Origin: Apiospora phragmitis
Lineage: Eukaryota; Ascomycota; Sordariomycetes; Amphisphaeriales; Apiosporaceae
DNA length: 64,000 nt
Assembly: GCA_038363925.1 (NCBI GenBank)
Contig: JAQQWL010000011.1
Span: 4,836,001 to 4,900,000, forward strand
Reading direction: 5' to 3'
A program made the position numbers and the translations under genes. Position 1 is the first letter of the stretch. Every line of letters begins with the position of its first letter. This document shows, in pieces, positions 33,290 through 47,067 of the stretch. The notes beneath the pieces were generated by a model. That model searched no databases and was not told the origin of the DNA. It saw nothing but the letters and a program-made list of their open reading frames with translations.

Positions 33290-36200
33290 GGTGATCTATG
33301 TCTCTGGCCACCACGACCAGGAATCGAGCGAGTGGTCTGGGCGATTCGGCCAGCGCAATGCGCGAACGCAATGGCAATTAATAGTTTAGATTGATACAAA
33401 GAGCATCACGAGAGAAGCGAATGTAAAAGGCAAATCGAATAGCAGTTTTCGCCCTGCTAGAATAGTAGGGCCCAGTAGATTGTCGAGCGCGGTGTGTTAT
33501 CGCCGTCGCCGTCACGGTTGTCGTCGTCGCGTTGGCCTGGATCGGAAGGAGCGAGAGAGCGAGGGACAGAAACGGGGGATGGAGGGTCCGTTGTTCAACA
33601 AGGACCAGCTCTGTATTGTCGATAATAGTCCTGATCGAAGCAGGAAAACGGGTGACTGGAGTTTGGATGCTGGATGGAACTCGTCGCAGGATAGTGTTTC
33701 GTGGTTGGTGGGATAGCACACGCCCAATTGCTCTAGTGCATGTACTATGTATGAAGGAGGTAGACTAAGTTGGCTGAAGTGAGGGTGATTTCAGTTGTCA
33801 GACTCAACCTTGAAGTTTCCCTCGTAACCTTACTGGAAGTACACTACTGGATGCGATTGGGGGTGCAGAGGCATCCAACGTTGGACAAGGGGGCAGTGAC
33901 CAACAGATGATCCGCCCCTGCGGTTCTCAGCCCGTGCACTGCGAGGTGCCGTCAAGCCCCCATTGCGCGAGCTCCTAGGCTCCTACACACCCATCGACCC
34001 CTGCCGGGGGGAGCATGCTGCTATACTCGACTGGTACTAGGCATTCAGCAAGCAGGCACTAACCCAGCCTGCCAGCTGCACTAGAAACCTAAGCCAGCGG
34101 TCATCTTCTGCAAAACTTGGGACGCCCCGGGACGCCCCTTGGCCAGAATCCTTGGTGGCCTCCTTTAGGAGTAAGACACGCATCGTGCCCCCAATCCCCA
34201 ATGCAAGTTACCATCTCGAATGCACAGCAACACACTATTGATGCAGCTACAGGGTTTCTCTCTCTAAAGGCCAGCTCAGCCTCGAGCTTCTTGGCTCCAA
34301 CTTTGCGCAAACACGAGCAATTTGGGGTCGACGAGTTCTAGCCCACTTTGTTTTGCGCCATCCAAACCAGAGTTTGAGTGAGTTGGGTATGATTCACAGG
34401 ATTTTTCATGGCGAAACGGAACCACCACCTGCCAAGACGGGTTCTACTGCACCCACCATCGCATGAAAACAAGAGCCCCTGGTAGCATCATTGTTGTATC
34501 CTACAAGTACATACTCTCCAGTGCTGTCGGCATCCATCTTTACAGCAAGAATAAAGGAAATAAACCGGCCTTCTCTCCTCGATACTGACAGATCGAACAT
34601 TGCAATTGCAAATTACGATAGATTACCTCCCAGAAAACCCCACAGAACGAAATCCATTCTTTTAAAATGATATATTTCTTTCTTTCTTCCGACCTCTGGG
34701 CTTTGAAACATGCTTTGATCTCGGATTAGGACCCCAGTGCTTCCTGGAGATGTGTATTCGAAGGGTCGGTTTACCTAGAGTCACGACCGCTTTGCATGCC
34801 GGCTTTCCGTGTCATATAGTCTTTCTGGCCATTCCGATAATGCAGAATTGAATCATTGCATGGAAGAAGGCCAGCTTGGCTTGACTAATGGATTACTGCT
34901 TGGTTGGCAGGATTCGAGAAGCAGAAGAAGACAATTGCCCGCTGCGTTGCAGGTAATCAATCATCTCTGTGGTTGTGGGGAGTTATTAGACGCAAGACAC
35001 CGGAGACACGTCACAAGAGCGACTAGGATTCCCCCATCCCGCATCTCGGCATGTGTTCAAACACAGGCATGGGGGTCCTGAAACGACAAGTTATCTGTTT
35101 CTGGCACTTGCAGATGGATCCTCGCAAAGAACGCGATGATAGCGCGCTGATCTTGCATCTTCCCTACATTAGCCTCTCCAGTTCCAGTGCATGGGTCGTG
35201 TTGTTGCTTTATTCTGGGCATCCACGCGCCCATTGCAGTTGTGTAGGTATGTAAGTTTTGAGCGCGTCCCGTTGTCCATGCTAGGCAAACTACAGTACCG
35301 CATGTATGAAGTATATTAAATCAAACGCCTTCCCAGGATCAGGAGAGTTGCTACAATACAGTAACTATTTACCGGTATGAGATACTCATGCTCCTTGCTG
35401 GCAACAGTCCCGCTGGTTGGGTGCTCTGGATGCGTATACCATCATCCGTTTGGGGAGCACTGTGACTACTAACCACCATCAGTTATTCCTAAGCTCACTA
35501 TCCCGTCGATAGACAGCTGTCCCTGAACCAAGTGCTCCAGAGGCCATCAAAGGGGTTTTTGGTGGTTTGCTGCAACCCCCATTACTATAGAATGATAAGG
35601 GTGTTTGATTGTTATATAAGTGCCTAAGTACTTATTAGACATTTGTCATAGGCTCTAGCGGCTACTCCGGTGTACATATTGTAAAATCCTTGTCTGTGGA
35701 TGTGTAGTAGGAGGTATCTTCCTTGATGTTCAGAGTGACTGACCAGTGGAAAGGAAAGGCACGACAAGCAGGTGGTGCATGAATGAATTGATAAGACAGA
35801 GCAACTCAGAAGTACAATATATATGCGGTCAACTGCATGTAGTTTGAAGGTTACTTAAAGGTTCGATCGACCACGGGGCATAGAAGTACGCACGTGACAG
35901 TACCTAACCACTCGACAAGTGTTGATGGAAGTCGAGAAGCTTGATCTGATCGATTGATTTGATTGAATGCGGTTGTACCAGGGTAGGTCCATACGTTCTT
36001 AGCTTAAGTAATGCCGTAATGTCGGACTGCGCGGCGCGTTCTCCTACCTAGTGGTTTAATGGAGGGACTGGCCGAACGCGTTTGCAAGGTTTACGGAACG
36101 TGCCTTTGGACACAAAAATACCAACATCAAGACGCAACGCCTCAAACCTTGCATTTAATCACCTTTGCGTGCCGGCTGGTTGTTCTCTCTGCTTCGATAT

Positions 36201-36428
36201 TCCCATACCGATCCGTACATGGCAACTTGCATTAATCTGTCAAATATCCTTTGCACTCTTCTTCATTGAAAGTCGCACCCATGCTTTCAACATCTATCGC
36301 ATCTCCCTTGACCTGACGACATCTCGCGACCCCCCCCCCCTTGCTACCGCGAAGTCACTAGCAACCTTGTTCCATCCAACTTTCCTGCGCACACCATCAG
36401 CCACAGTCCCTCGTCGCAACTGTTCAAG
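33290..36428. other. 3.1-kb divergent intergenic region between CCH1 and the PHD gene
   Basis: Shared upstream region of two divergent genes. No protein-like frame supported. A C11 run (36330-36340) lies about 90 bp before the PHD gene ATG. Sequence from 34.6 to 36.0 kb is AT-richer. Confidence 0.5.
36330..36340. repeat. poly-C run
   Basis: Eleven consecutive C in the 5' leader of the PHD-finger gene, about 90 bp before the ATG. Confidence 0.85.
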
Positions 36429-38967
36429 ATGGTCTCGTCGAGGAAGCGCACTTTGCGCGATGCAGAACCCGAAGCGGATTCCCCAGCTCCAGCAGCCTCG
36501 CCATCAAATCCGGACCAGTCTAAAGAGACATCGCTGTTGCATCGCATCCGCAACATGTGGCAGTTTGCCAACCTATTTCAATGGATATATCTATTCGGCA
36601 AGGTCGTCAAGATTGATGACAGCATTGACATTGACGTAAGTGTCAACTGATGATAGCAGTTGGCCAACGTCCAAGCTAACTGTATCTGCGTAGTTTTTGG
36701 AAACGGAATGCCTCAAGTCGCAGTCCACAGTCCTCGTCGATATCGGTCTGTGCCTGCTGAAGTTTGTCTCGTCACACCGCGGCTTGACCCCCGAACTGTT
36801 CGACGAGTACACAAGGCGTCAATATGTTGCCAAAGATCCGGACCATAACCCCTTCGGCACGGAGGAACAGCCTAACAGGTTCCACGACTTTGATGTTCTA
36901 ACTAAGGTACGTCGATATTGCCGCAGGCGGTCCTGACAGCCGGCTGACCTTATTATATAGCTTCGTGTTCTTCACAAGTTGACCCAGTGGGTAATGTTAC
37001 ACCCTGAGCGAATCCGCGAGAAGATGGACGAACAGCGCGTTTCCGACCAGACCGAGTGGAGGATTGAACCTTACGGTTGGGACAGCGAAGACCGCACTTA
37101 CTACCTGCTTGACGACGATCGTCTATATCGCATGACGGATGCTCCGCCCCCAGGCAGCACCTGGAAGCCCAAGAGGAACACGAAGAAGGCGAAGGCTGCA
37201 GCATCAAGAGCTGCTAAGAGACGCCGCGTATCAAGATCTGCTGCTGCCGATGCAGATGACGACCAGGGACCAGACTCCGAGGCCGAGGATGCCCCCGAAC
37301 CTGAAGATGATGGCCTCGGTGGCGCCAGGTGGGAATGCATCGCCGTTAGTCTGCCAGATGTACAAGCTTTCTTGGCCACAATACGCAAAACGCGTGACGA
37401 TAACGAAAAGGTTTTGCGGGATCGCATTGAGGAGGGGCTTGTCCCCATTCTCGAGAAGCATGAGGAATCGCGAAAAAGGAAAGCCCTTGCGCGTGAGAAG
37501 GAGTTACTCAACATGGAGAAGCTGGCACATGCCAAGCGCTCAAGTCGCATTGCCAACAAGGCAGAGCAGCAAAAACAGGAGCAGCAAACCCGAGAAGAGG
37601 ATGAGAGGCACCGCCGTGAAGCCTTAGCTGCGAAGAAGGAAGAGCAGAAGCGCCTCAAGATAGAGAAGGAGCGGGACAGCAGGCTCGTCTCTCGGGAGAA
37701 ACGACTGCAAGAGCGCGAAGCACGACGTATTCAGCACGAGGAAGAGCTTGCGCAATTGTCCGAAGACAGCAGGAATTTGAGCTCAGGCACTGGTCGCTTG
37801 TCAGAGCGTCGCCTCCAAGCCGAGATCGACAGAAACAAGCAAGCATTGAAGGAGCTTGAAGACGAAGAAGAGTGGACGTTTGATTGCGTCTGCGGAATGT
37901 ACGGTCAGGTTGACGACGGCACCCACAGTATAGCTTGCGAGAAGTGCAATGTGTGGCAGCACAGCAAATGTGCAGGTGTCAGTAAGAAAGAAGCTGATCG
38001 CGCCGACTTCCATTTCATCTGTGGCGCTTGCAAGAACAAGGACGCAAATCCCAAACCAACGGTTATCAAGCTCAAGGTGAAGAACCAAGATGCTTCATCT
38101 TCACCGGCTTCTACCAAGCAGACCGAAGGAACACCGCATGGAGGACTGGTTGTCGAGATACCTACGAAAGGCTTGGCGAAGCCCGATTTGTCTCCTCCGA
38201 GCGGTTCAGGCTCTCAAATACCATCTCTCAATGGTATACAGCTGCAACAAGATCTCAAGCAGCAAACGAAAGCAGTACCTAGTATTCCGGTCAAACCGGC
38301 AAGTCAGGCACCGGCAATCCTCCTTCCGTCGCCATATACACTTAGTGAGGGTCTCAACCCTTTCTCTTCACCACACCCGCAGCTTTCCCCTCCGCAGCAG
38401 TCTCCCAATAAGTCTCGGGCGTACTCTACCATCAATCATGGCAAACCCCCGCCCAAGGGGCTCTTCCATGTGCCATCCCCCAAGACCAATGGCACCGCCC
38501 TGGCATCATCATCCAGCATGCCTCCTCACGCGGATGTGACCGTCCCTTCAGTTACTGCGAGATCAGACTCGCCCCTGAAGCAGCCCCTTGAGGCCGCAGC
38601 AAACAGCCTGCCCGCGCTATCTCCTCCCTCGGTGTCCTTTTCCTCCGGGCAAACCACGAGCAGCATCCCTGCTGGTCTCTCCACGCCGCAGCTGAAACCG
38701 ACGCATCCCAGCTCCAGCCCGCGCGTCTCGACACCAACGCTACCGCCAGCGCAGAACGGCCTCTCGCCCCAGAAGAAACGCTCACCGCCGCCTCAATCGG
38801 CGAACTCGAGCAACGGCATTCACTCAACGCCGGCGCCGGCCATTTACCCGCCATCCACCTCACTATCCCCGTCGCCCAAGCAGCAAATCAATACGCCGCC
38901 CGTCAAGTCTTCGGAGCCTGCCCGCCCAGCTTCGCAGCACTCTAGTGGCACTACTGGAGGCTTGTAG
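36429..38967 (+). CDS. DDT/WHIM-like and PHD-finger chromatin protein (RSF1/CECR2-like)
   Basis: Likely a histone-reading subunit of an ISWI-type remodeller. Exons: 36429-36635, 36694-36906 and 36961-38967; introns of 58 and 54 nt, all phase 0; 808 aa. The N-terminus has the helical DDT-like region (NLFQWIYLFGKVVKIDD, LVDIGLCLLKFVSSHRGL, ELFDEYTRRQY) and the WHIM-like RIEPYGWDSEDRTYYLLDDDRLYR. A long charged coiled coil (Glu/Lys/Arg/Gln; about residues 270-425) follows. The PHD finger spans CVCGMYGQVDDGTHSIACEK, WQHSKC and FICGAC, with the Cys4-His-Cys3 pattern complete. The last ~270 residues are Ser/Pro-rich and disordered. Domain order resembles RSF1/CECR2 relatives in animals. The exact complex is inferred. 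Confidence 0.9.
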
Positions 38968-39667
38968 GCTCATGGAGGAAGGGTATGGTACGATGGCCCG
39001 GATATGAAGACTTTTATTCCCTTTTGACTCATGACTTGCGCGTCAGCTTTGTAGTTCATATAGGATATACCGTGGGTACTGGTTGTGCCGTGGTTGGCTG
39101 TACATGCATGTTAGAGGCGCATTGGTTACGGCAGATTAGAGAGGACACTTTGATTGTTCATGTGCATGGGCGTCTGAATTCACCGGGGTTGAGTGAATGA
39201 TATTGCATGCTTATTTGGACTGCGTGTACTACAAGAGTCAGGAGGGGGGGCAACACCTCTACAGGAGGCTGCAATGCGATGCATTGCCATTTGGCCATGA
39301 GTGCCAATCTGTGGTCACTACTACTACTGATTGTGAATTTAGACAGAAATTAATCATTGATATATTTCCCACATTCAGATATCAGTACAGGTCTACTACG
39401 ATGGCCCACCGTATCATTTTGTACATTAAACTGTCTGTCACAGGGCAATCAGAGCTGTGCATATTCAGTATGTGATAGGCATGAAGCTAGAGTTTTAAAT
39501 ATGCAGTGAATTGTATTTTTGTGCAACGAAGACCAGTAGGGGTGAAAGGGGCGCTCTCTATAGGCACGCATGTGTTTTTCCTGTACCCAACCACCTCTAA
39601 CCCCTACGATCGCTGGTAAAACCCCGCAAGTATTTTTTGTCTATCAGTTCCCAAGCGAATACAACAT
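38968..39667. other. convergent 3' spacer
   Basis: 0.7 kb between the 3' ends of the PHD gene and pyrophosphatase. No gene seen. Confidence 0.5.
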
Positions 39668-40826
39668 TTAAGCAGCAGCACCGCTGATGAAGAACCACTT
39701 GTCAATAGAAGCGTCGATCTTCTCAGCGGGAAGCTCCTGGTTGGAGGGCAGAGGAGGCAGCTGGTCCTGGGTGATACGGCTGGGGGAGTTGGCAGCAGTC
39801 AGGTTGGTGCTGTACGGATATGAATCAGTATTGGCTGTCTAGTATTGAGGTGGAGGAGATTCTGGAAATGCTTACGTGGAAACACCGCCAGCAGGGGTCT
39901 TGCCAGTGATGAGTCTTTCCCAGGCCTCACCACACTCGCGAATGACATCGAAAGCGTACCTATCAGGGAAGTTAGTAATTGGTATATCGACAAGGGGGGG
40001 TGGAAGCAGAAAGACGAACTCCTTGTTCTTGCACTCGCCGGTGAAGGCGAACTGGTTCTCGGGCTTTCCGTCGGGGATCTTGTAGATACGGAACCACTCG
40101 TTGGTGGCACGGAGAAGGCCGGGCAGGTGGCGCTCAACGTCCTCGACGTCGTTCAGCTTGGGGGCGAGGGGGTCGTTGATATCGACAACGATGACCTTCC
40201 AGTCGGTCTCCTCCTCGTCAAGCAGAGCCATGACACCGAGGACCTTGACCTGCTTCACCTGGCCGACGTGGCCGACGAGCTCGCCGATTTCGCAAACGTC
40301 GAGAGGGTCGTTGTCACCCTTGGCCTTGGTCTCGGGGTGGATGGAGTTGGGGTCCTCCCAAGTCTGTCATGTGCAGGTCGCGGTAAGATCAAACTGGGCT
40401 CTGCTGTATTCGGAGACGAGGGGGGAGAAATACTAACCTGGGGGAAGGCACCGTAGTTCCACAGGTAGCCCTTGTGGGGGAAGCAGTTGCGGACGTAGCG
40501 AAGCTTGCCCTTCTTGATGTCCTGCTTGATGGGGTTGAGAAGCTCCTCCTTGGAGATCTAGTACGTAGCTCGAGTGTCAGCAAAGTAATTGACCAACATG
40601 GCAGGCTCAGGCCCGGACTCAAGGGGCGGCCAGGTGTAGTAGACGAACCTCGAGCTTGGCGTTGGTCCAGCGGGGGATCTCGACAATCATGTTCAGGATG
40701 CCCTTCTCCTGGTCGGCGTATAGGGGAATGTCGTGGAAGGGGGGAGACGGGGACGCCATCCTTCTCGACGTAGACGCGGTGCTCCAAGGTGTTGGGAGCG
40801 GCGACCTTGCGGACGGAGTAGGCCAT
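39668..40826 (-). CDS. IPP1: soluble inorganic pyrophosphatase, one frame break in this sequence
   Basis: Hydrolyses pyrophosphate to phosphate in the cytosol, pulling biosynthetic reactions forward. Five exons: 40649-40826, 40438-40557, 40020-40363, 39876-39959 and 39668-39809; introns of 91, 74, 60 and 66 nt. The start [19 protein letters not shown] is family-typical. The PPase signature DNDPLDV is present, as are [16 protein letters not shown], the metal-binding [19 protein letters not shown] and [17 protein letters not shown] across an intron. The end is [12 protein letters not shown] frame break falls in the C6 run at 40739-40744, right after GVPVSP. Removing one C restores FHDIPLYAD and gives exactly 288 aa, compared with 287 in yeast Ipp1. 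That fit is strong evidence for a base error. Confidence 0.97.
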
Positions 40827-43277
<2,451 letters not shown>

Positions 43278-43686
43278 GCGACACATCACAATGAATATTT
43301 GCATTACACGGCGTACATACATCCTAGCATTTGATGGAGTCGCGGATTTGGCTATACCCTGGCAAAGGGGCTAGGATTTAAGGATTTTTGCAGCATAACT
43401 GAGCGCTGCTTTGCTGAGCCTATCTTCTTGTATCACCACAGATTATGATTCGTGACATTTCTGACCTTGCTCTGTCCACCTTCCAGTCCATGGTGTAGTG
43501 TCTGGATTTTCCGGAAGAAATGCCCCCTTTGGTAAATATGTGGCTCTATGACATAATACTCTCTTCAGTTTACATTCGGTTAGTGAGTGGCACGCAAAAT
43601 GCGGGCTCTCCGATTTGAGCATTCGTTCCGTAAACTGGGCGGTATTCACTGGATATTATACAAGCACTCGATACCCCTTTCCGTCT
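43278..43686. other. short intergenic spacer
   Basis: 0.4 kb between DUS2 and the F-box gene, same strand. Holds the DUS2 3' UTR and the F-box promoter; nothing else seen. Confidence 0.5.
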
Positions 43687-44595
43687 ATGACACTCAAAAC
43701 CAATATGGCGCAGCTACAGTATCTCCCAACCGAGATACTAGTTCAGATCCTGCAACATGTTCGTCACGTGGACTTTCGGACGTTTCTCTTTAGTCAAGCG
43801 ACTTCGAGGATATTTCGAAGTATCGTTCAAGACATGATCGTTTCGGTACATCAATCCTCGTCCAGCGCCCAGCAGCAAGAGAAACCCTGCCTGCACCCTT
43901 TCCTCCAGCCCAGGTTCGCGCCTCTCTTCAATACCACCGACGCCTTTACGGCAGAGGAGCGCGCGAAGAACATCTACTACTACCTCTCGCTCGAGGGCGA
44001 CTGCACCCTTCCCTTCCGGCGTCTGCCCTGGGCGCAAAGCGCGGCCGAGCGCGAGATTTACCTGCGCCCGGAAGCCAGCTGGCGACATCTCCCTCTTCTT
44101 ACGGGTGGGAACGGCGGCGGTGGTGGGCCCATCACGCAGCTGGAGATTGTCAAGAACTACGCGACGCAGACCAGCGACACGGTGAAGTACTTCCAGGTCG
44201 AGCTGCCCGGCTCCTCCTCATCGTTGTCGGCGACGACGGGGCAACTTACTATGGGCATGTTCTACGATTTGCTGCTGAGCGAGAAAGCCACGTATGGCTG
44301 GGAGACCGGGAGCTGGGAGTTGCACCTGGGGACGCGGCTGAGGAATATCGACTTGTTGTACGAGTACGAGTGCTACGTCTACAACGACCCGGACCTGGTG
44401 GACTTGGACGCACCACACTGCGCGGTGCTGCATGTTCTAGGCGGCTCGGGTTGTGATCACGAATTTGCCGGTGTGGATTGGGAAACGTGCTGGCGACCAC
44501 AGATCTTAGGGCCGAAACCGCCGAGATGCCTACCATGGCAGGGACCACTAAAGCAGACAGACAAGGAATCTGAGGAAGACAATGATGGTGAATAA
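43687..44595 (+). CDS. F-box-like protein
   Basis: Probable substrate adaptor of an SCF ubiquitin ligase. Single exon, about 302 aa from ATG 43687 (an ATG at 43705 starts six residues later; the frame is open to 43615). The N-terminus has an F-box-like core: LQYLPTEILVQILQHVRHVDFRT split by typical Leu/Pro and Ile spacing, then FLFSQATSRIFRSIV. The remainder contains no repeats I can name. It is rich in aromatic and acidic residues (LYEYECYVYNDPDLVDLDAP, CDHEFAGVDWETCW), like many Sordariomycete F-box proteins of unknown target. A Gly run (GGNGGGGG) sits mid-protein. The tail is acidic (ESEEDNDGE). Its 3' end is only 73 bp from the converging RNA-ligase gene, so their UTRs must overlap. Confidence 0.7.
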   Translation: MTLKTNMAQLQYLPTEILVQILQHVRHVDFRTFLFSQATSRIFRSIVQDMIVSVHQSSSSAQQQEKPCLHPFLQPRFAPLFNTTDAFTAEERAKNIYYYLSLEGDCTLPFRRLPWAQSAAEREIYLRPEASWRHLPLLTGGNGGGGGPITQLEIVKNYATQTSDTVKYFQVELPGSSSSLSATTGQLTMGMFYDLLLSEKATYGWETGSWELHLGTRLRNIDLLYEYECYVYNDPDLVDLDAPHCAVLHVLGGSGCDHEFAGVDWETCWRPQILGPKPPRCLPWQGPLKQTDKESEEDNDGE

Positions 44596-44668
44596 TAATG
44601 ATGAAGAATATGAATTGTACGTATGCGTATATAATTATATATAGCTGACTCGTATACTGAAGACTCCT

Positions 44669-45820
44669 TCATTCCCCATGTTTCAGTAGGTACGAGTTGG
44701 ATATGGCCTTGAAGCTGAAGTCACTACCGACATGCTTTAACACGATGCCCTCCCGCTTCCGCTTATTCAACCCGACACCTTCGGCACGCTGCAGCAGGCC
44801 CGACACGCTGGTCGCGATCTCCCGCAGCGGGAAGTAGCCGACCACGGGCACGTGCCGCAGCCCGAGCTGCTCCGCCATGACCTCGGTTTCCTTGGGCGGC
44901 AGGTACCTCTGGGCGTCGATGTCCCAGACGGCGAAGACGAAGAAGTCGTGGAACCCGGCGGGGAAGCCCTCGAAGTTGCTCTGGACCGTGCTGCCGCACA
45001 GCTCGCCCTGGAAGGCGAGGCTGCGGTTCAGCGCCGACAGCTGCTCGGCCAGCCTGCTCTTCTTGGCAACCCTCCAGTACTGCGGTCCGGCGGCTTTGTC
45101 GTTGTTGTCCTCCGCGATGTCGACGTTGCGGGAGCAGACGCCGAAACGCCCGTTGGGCTGGACCACCGTCGGCTGCTTTGCGGCGTCCACTTCGGGCAGA
45201 GCCTGGAGCTTGTCGCTGTCGTTCCGCACGAAGTAGACCGTCATGGACGAGCCATCCATCTTGGTGCTCTCTTGGAAGATCTCGTCTTTCCACTCCTCGA
45301 AGACGTTGGGCAGGTTCTGGCAGCGCTCTTGGTCCGTCTTGCGGATGAAGGACGGGATGGGCTCCTGGGGGGTCTCATTCCACCCGCCCGTCTTGTTGTC
45401 CATGGCCTCCCACTTCTGCACCTTCAGGGCACCCTCAAAAGAGGACTTTTGTGCGAGTTCTTCGGCCTCTTCCCGGCCGTGTTCGTCCTCCAACTGCTTC
45501 AGCTTCCCGGTCACCTCGGGGAAGTCGCCGAGCGGAAGCAGCAGGCCTTGGGAGATCTGCCCGCGCATTTTATGCGACTTGACCCGGAATCCTCGGTGGC
45601 CGTTCCAGTTGATAAAGTTGGAGCCCAGAAAGGCCCATCTCTTGTCCTCGGCTGGGAGAAAGCTATCGATTTCGAAGAAGACGCCCAGTTGTCCTTTCCG
45701 AAAACCCTCCTTCTTCACAATGCATTGCCAGCCATCTACGAAGGCGATCTCAATCCGGTCTGCGCCCTTGATGGGTTGTATATCGGTGACTTTCCGGACC
45801 GTCACTAGTCGTCGTAACAT
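44669..45820 (-). CDS. RNA ligase of the Deinococcus DraRnl (Rnl5 / DRB0094) type
   Basis: ATP-dependent nucleotidyltransferase that seals RNA ends; DraRnl family members repair nicks with a 3'-OH RNA end. Single exon, 383 aa. The N-terminal ~105 residues form an OB-fold-like region (RRLVTVRKVTDIQPIKGADR, GQLGVFFEIDSFLP). Nucleotidyltransferase motifs then appear in order: motif I TKMDGSS with the AMP-accepting Lys187, motif Ia CSRN (Arg231), motif III FQGELCG with Glu273, motif IV EGIVLK (Glu358), motif V FKAISNSYLLK with Lys371. N-terminal rather than C-terminal OB domain separates this from T4 Rnl1/2, and no kinase or CPD domain is fused, so it is not the tRNA ligase Trl1. It lacks introns, unlike most neighbours. 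Patchy eukaryotic distribution and lack of introns fit a bacterial or viral origin, but composition does not look foreign by eye. Confidence 0.9.
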   Translation of the reverse strand: MLRRLVTVRKVTDIQPIKGADRIEIAFVDGWQCIVKKEGFRKGQLGVFFEIDSFLPAEDKRWAFLGSNFINWNGHRGFRVKSHKMRGQISQGLLLPLGDFPEVTGKLKQLEDEHGREEAEELAQKSSFEGALKVQKWEAMDNKTGGWNETPQEPIPSFIRKTDQERCQNLPNVFEEWKDEIFQESTKMDGSSMTVYFVRNDSDKLQALPEVDAAKQPTVVQPNGRFGVCSRNVDIAEDNNDKAAGPQYWRVAKKSRLAEQLSALNRSLAFQGELCGSTVQSNFEGFPAGFHDFFVFAVWDIDAQRYLPPKETEVMAEQLGLRHVPVVGYFPLREIATSVSGLLQRAEGVGLNKRKREGIVLKHVGSDFSFKAISNSYLLKHGE

Positions 45821-47067
45821 GGCGTGTTTTTATTCGGATGTTTAGATGCTTCTGTGATTATGGTGGTAATCCGCACACCAAGCCAGAGGCATGGCTAGTC
45901 CAACACGGCATATATAGGCGAACATGTAATGCCAAGTCCCTCCGCAAGAGAGAGGCTTGTACCCAAATTCTGGCGAGAAGTGACTCAATGCCAGAAGTAG
46001 GAAGTGGTGGAGCAACTGTTGGTCCCTGGGGCGAGAAGAAGCAACAAGTACGTCGTATTCTTATTGCTGGAGCCTACCGTTAGAGTAAATCATTGAGCGC
46101 ATATAACGGCTCCCATAGTCCGACATCGGTGGGTTCGACCATGGAAGATGTGCAGTAGGTATTCTTGACTGCGCACCTCTATTCTTTGGCCATATATAAT
46201 AAGATGGAGATCAGAGCGTCGAGAAGGCAGCAGTCTGTGTGTTACGCGCGGCAACGTGCTTAAGGCGAGCTACATATATTCGATGCTGCACCTGATAGGT
46301 TGCGCATGTATACTTACTTACCTACTTACTTAACTTATGTGTAAAATGGCACTCAATCAGTCTAGTCGCTAACACGATTACAGACATGCAACTAGCTATC
46401 CCGACGACCGTCTTAGTTCTGTGTTCTTTGAGTTTGTTCAATGGAATCAAAGACAGCGCTTGATCAGTCCAATCAACAGATGTATTCGTTCAAACGAGAG
46501 GTCACGCATAGGAAATGCATAAGTAGCTATTGCAATATAACTAAGTATTCATACCAAAGCATCAAGTAGGTAGGTCAGGTAAGATGAAATAGATCTGTAT
46601 GTAAATTGGAGATAAAATCGAGAGGTACTGGCGGGAACGAGATAGGTGGGATGATGTCAACCCCGCTAAGAGTCTCTCTAACTAACAGGGCAGGGTCAGG
46701 AACCACCACTTCCATACGACAAATAGCCACCATGCTTTGTCTAAATAAGTCATTGAATACTGAGATTACATGAGAAACAAGCGGCAATCATCTCAGCCCC
46801 TGAAACTTCTTTATTCTGTTGTCTGGACCGCGGTATTATCCATAACTACCACCGATTGCGTGCGGTCTTGGATTCGGCTCAACCGCAGATTTCGGTTCAT
46901 AGAAAACCTCTGGCTGCCCGCCAACTCCAACAACTTCTTATCAGCAAACTTGCTGGCTCAGGGGATAGTCGTTAAAAACTAGGGAAGCCTGCATACCCCT
47001 TACGCTGTGGCCATTGGATGCTGCAAACCCTTTGAACCCCTACCTAGCCGACAGACCAAAATTCGAC
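45821..47067. other. divergent intergenic region between RNA ligase and PPE1
   Basis: 1.2 kb, AT-rich from about 46,090. Contains a short TACT/TACC repeat (46,310-46,333). No gene seen; a 70-codon frame at 46,770 has no features. Confidence 0.5.

Noticed and set aside
44852..45808. 318-codon plus-strand frame
   Set aside because: Antisense shadow of the RNA ligase gene, which has all catalytic motifs on the minus strand.
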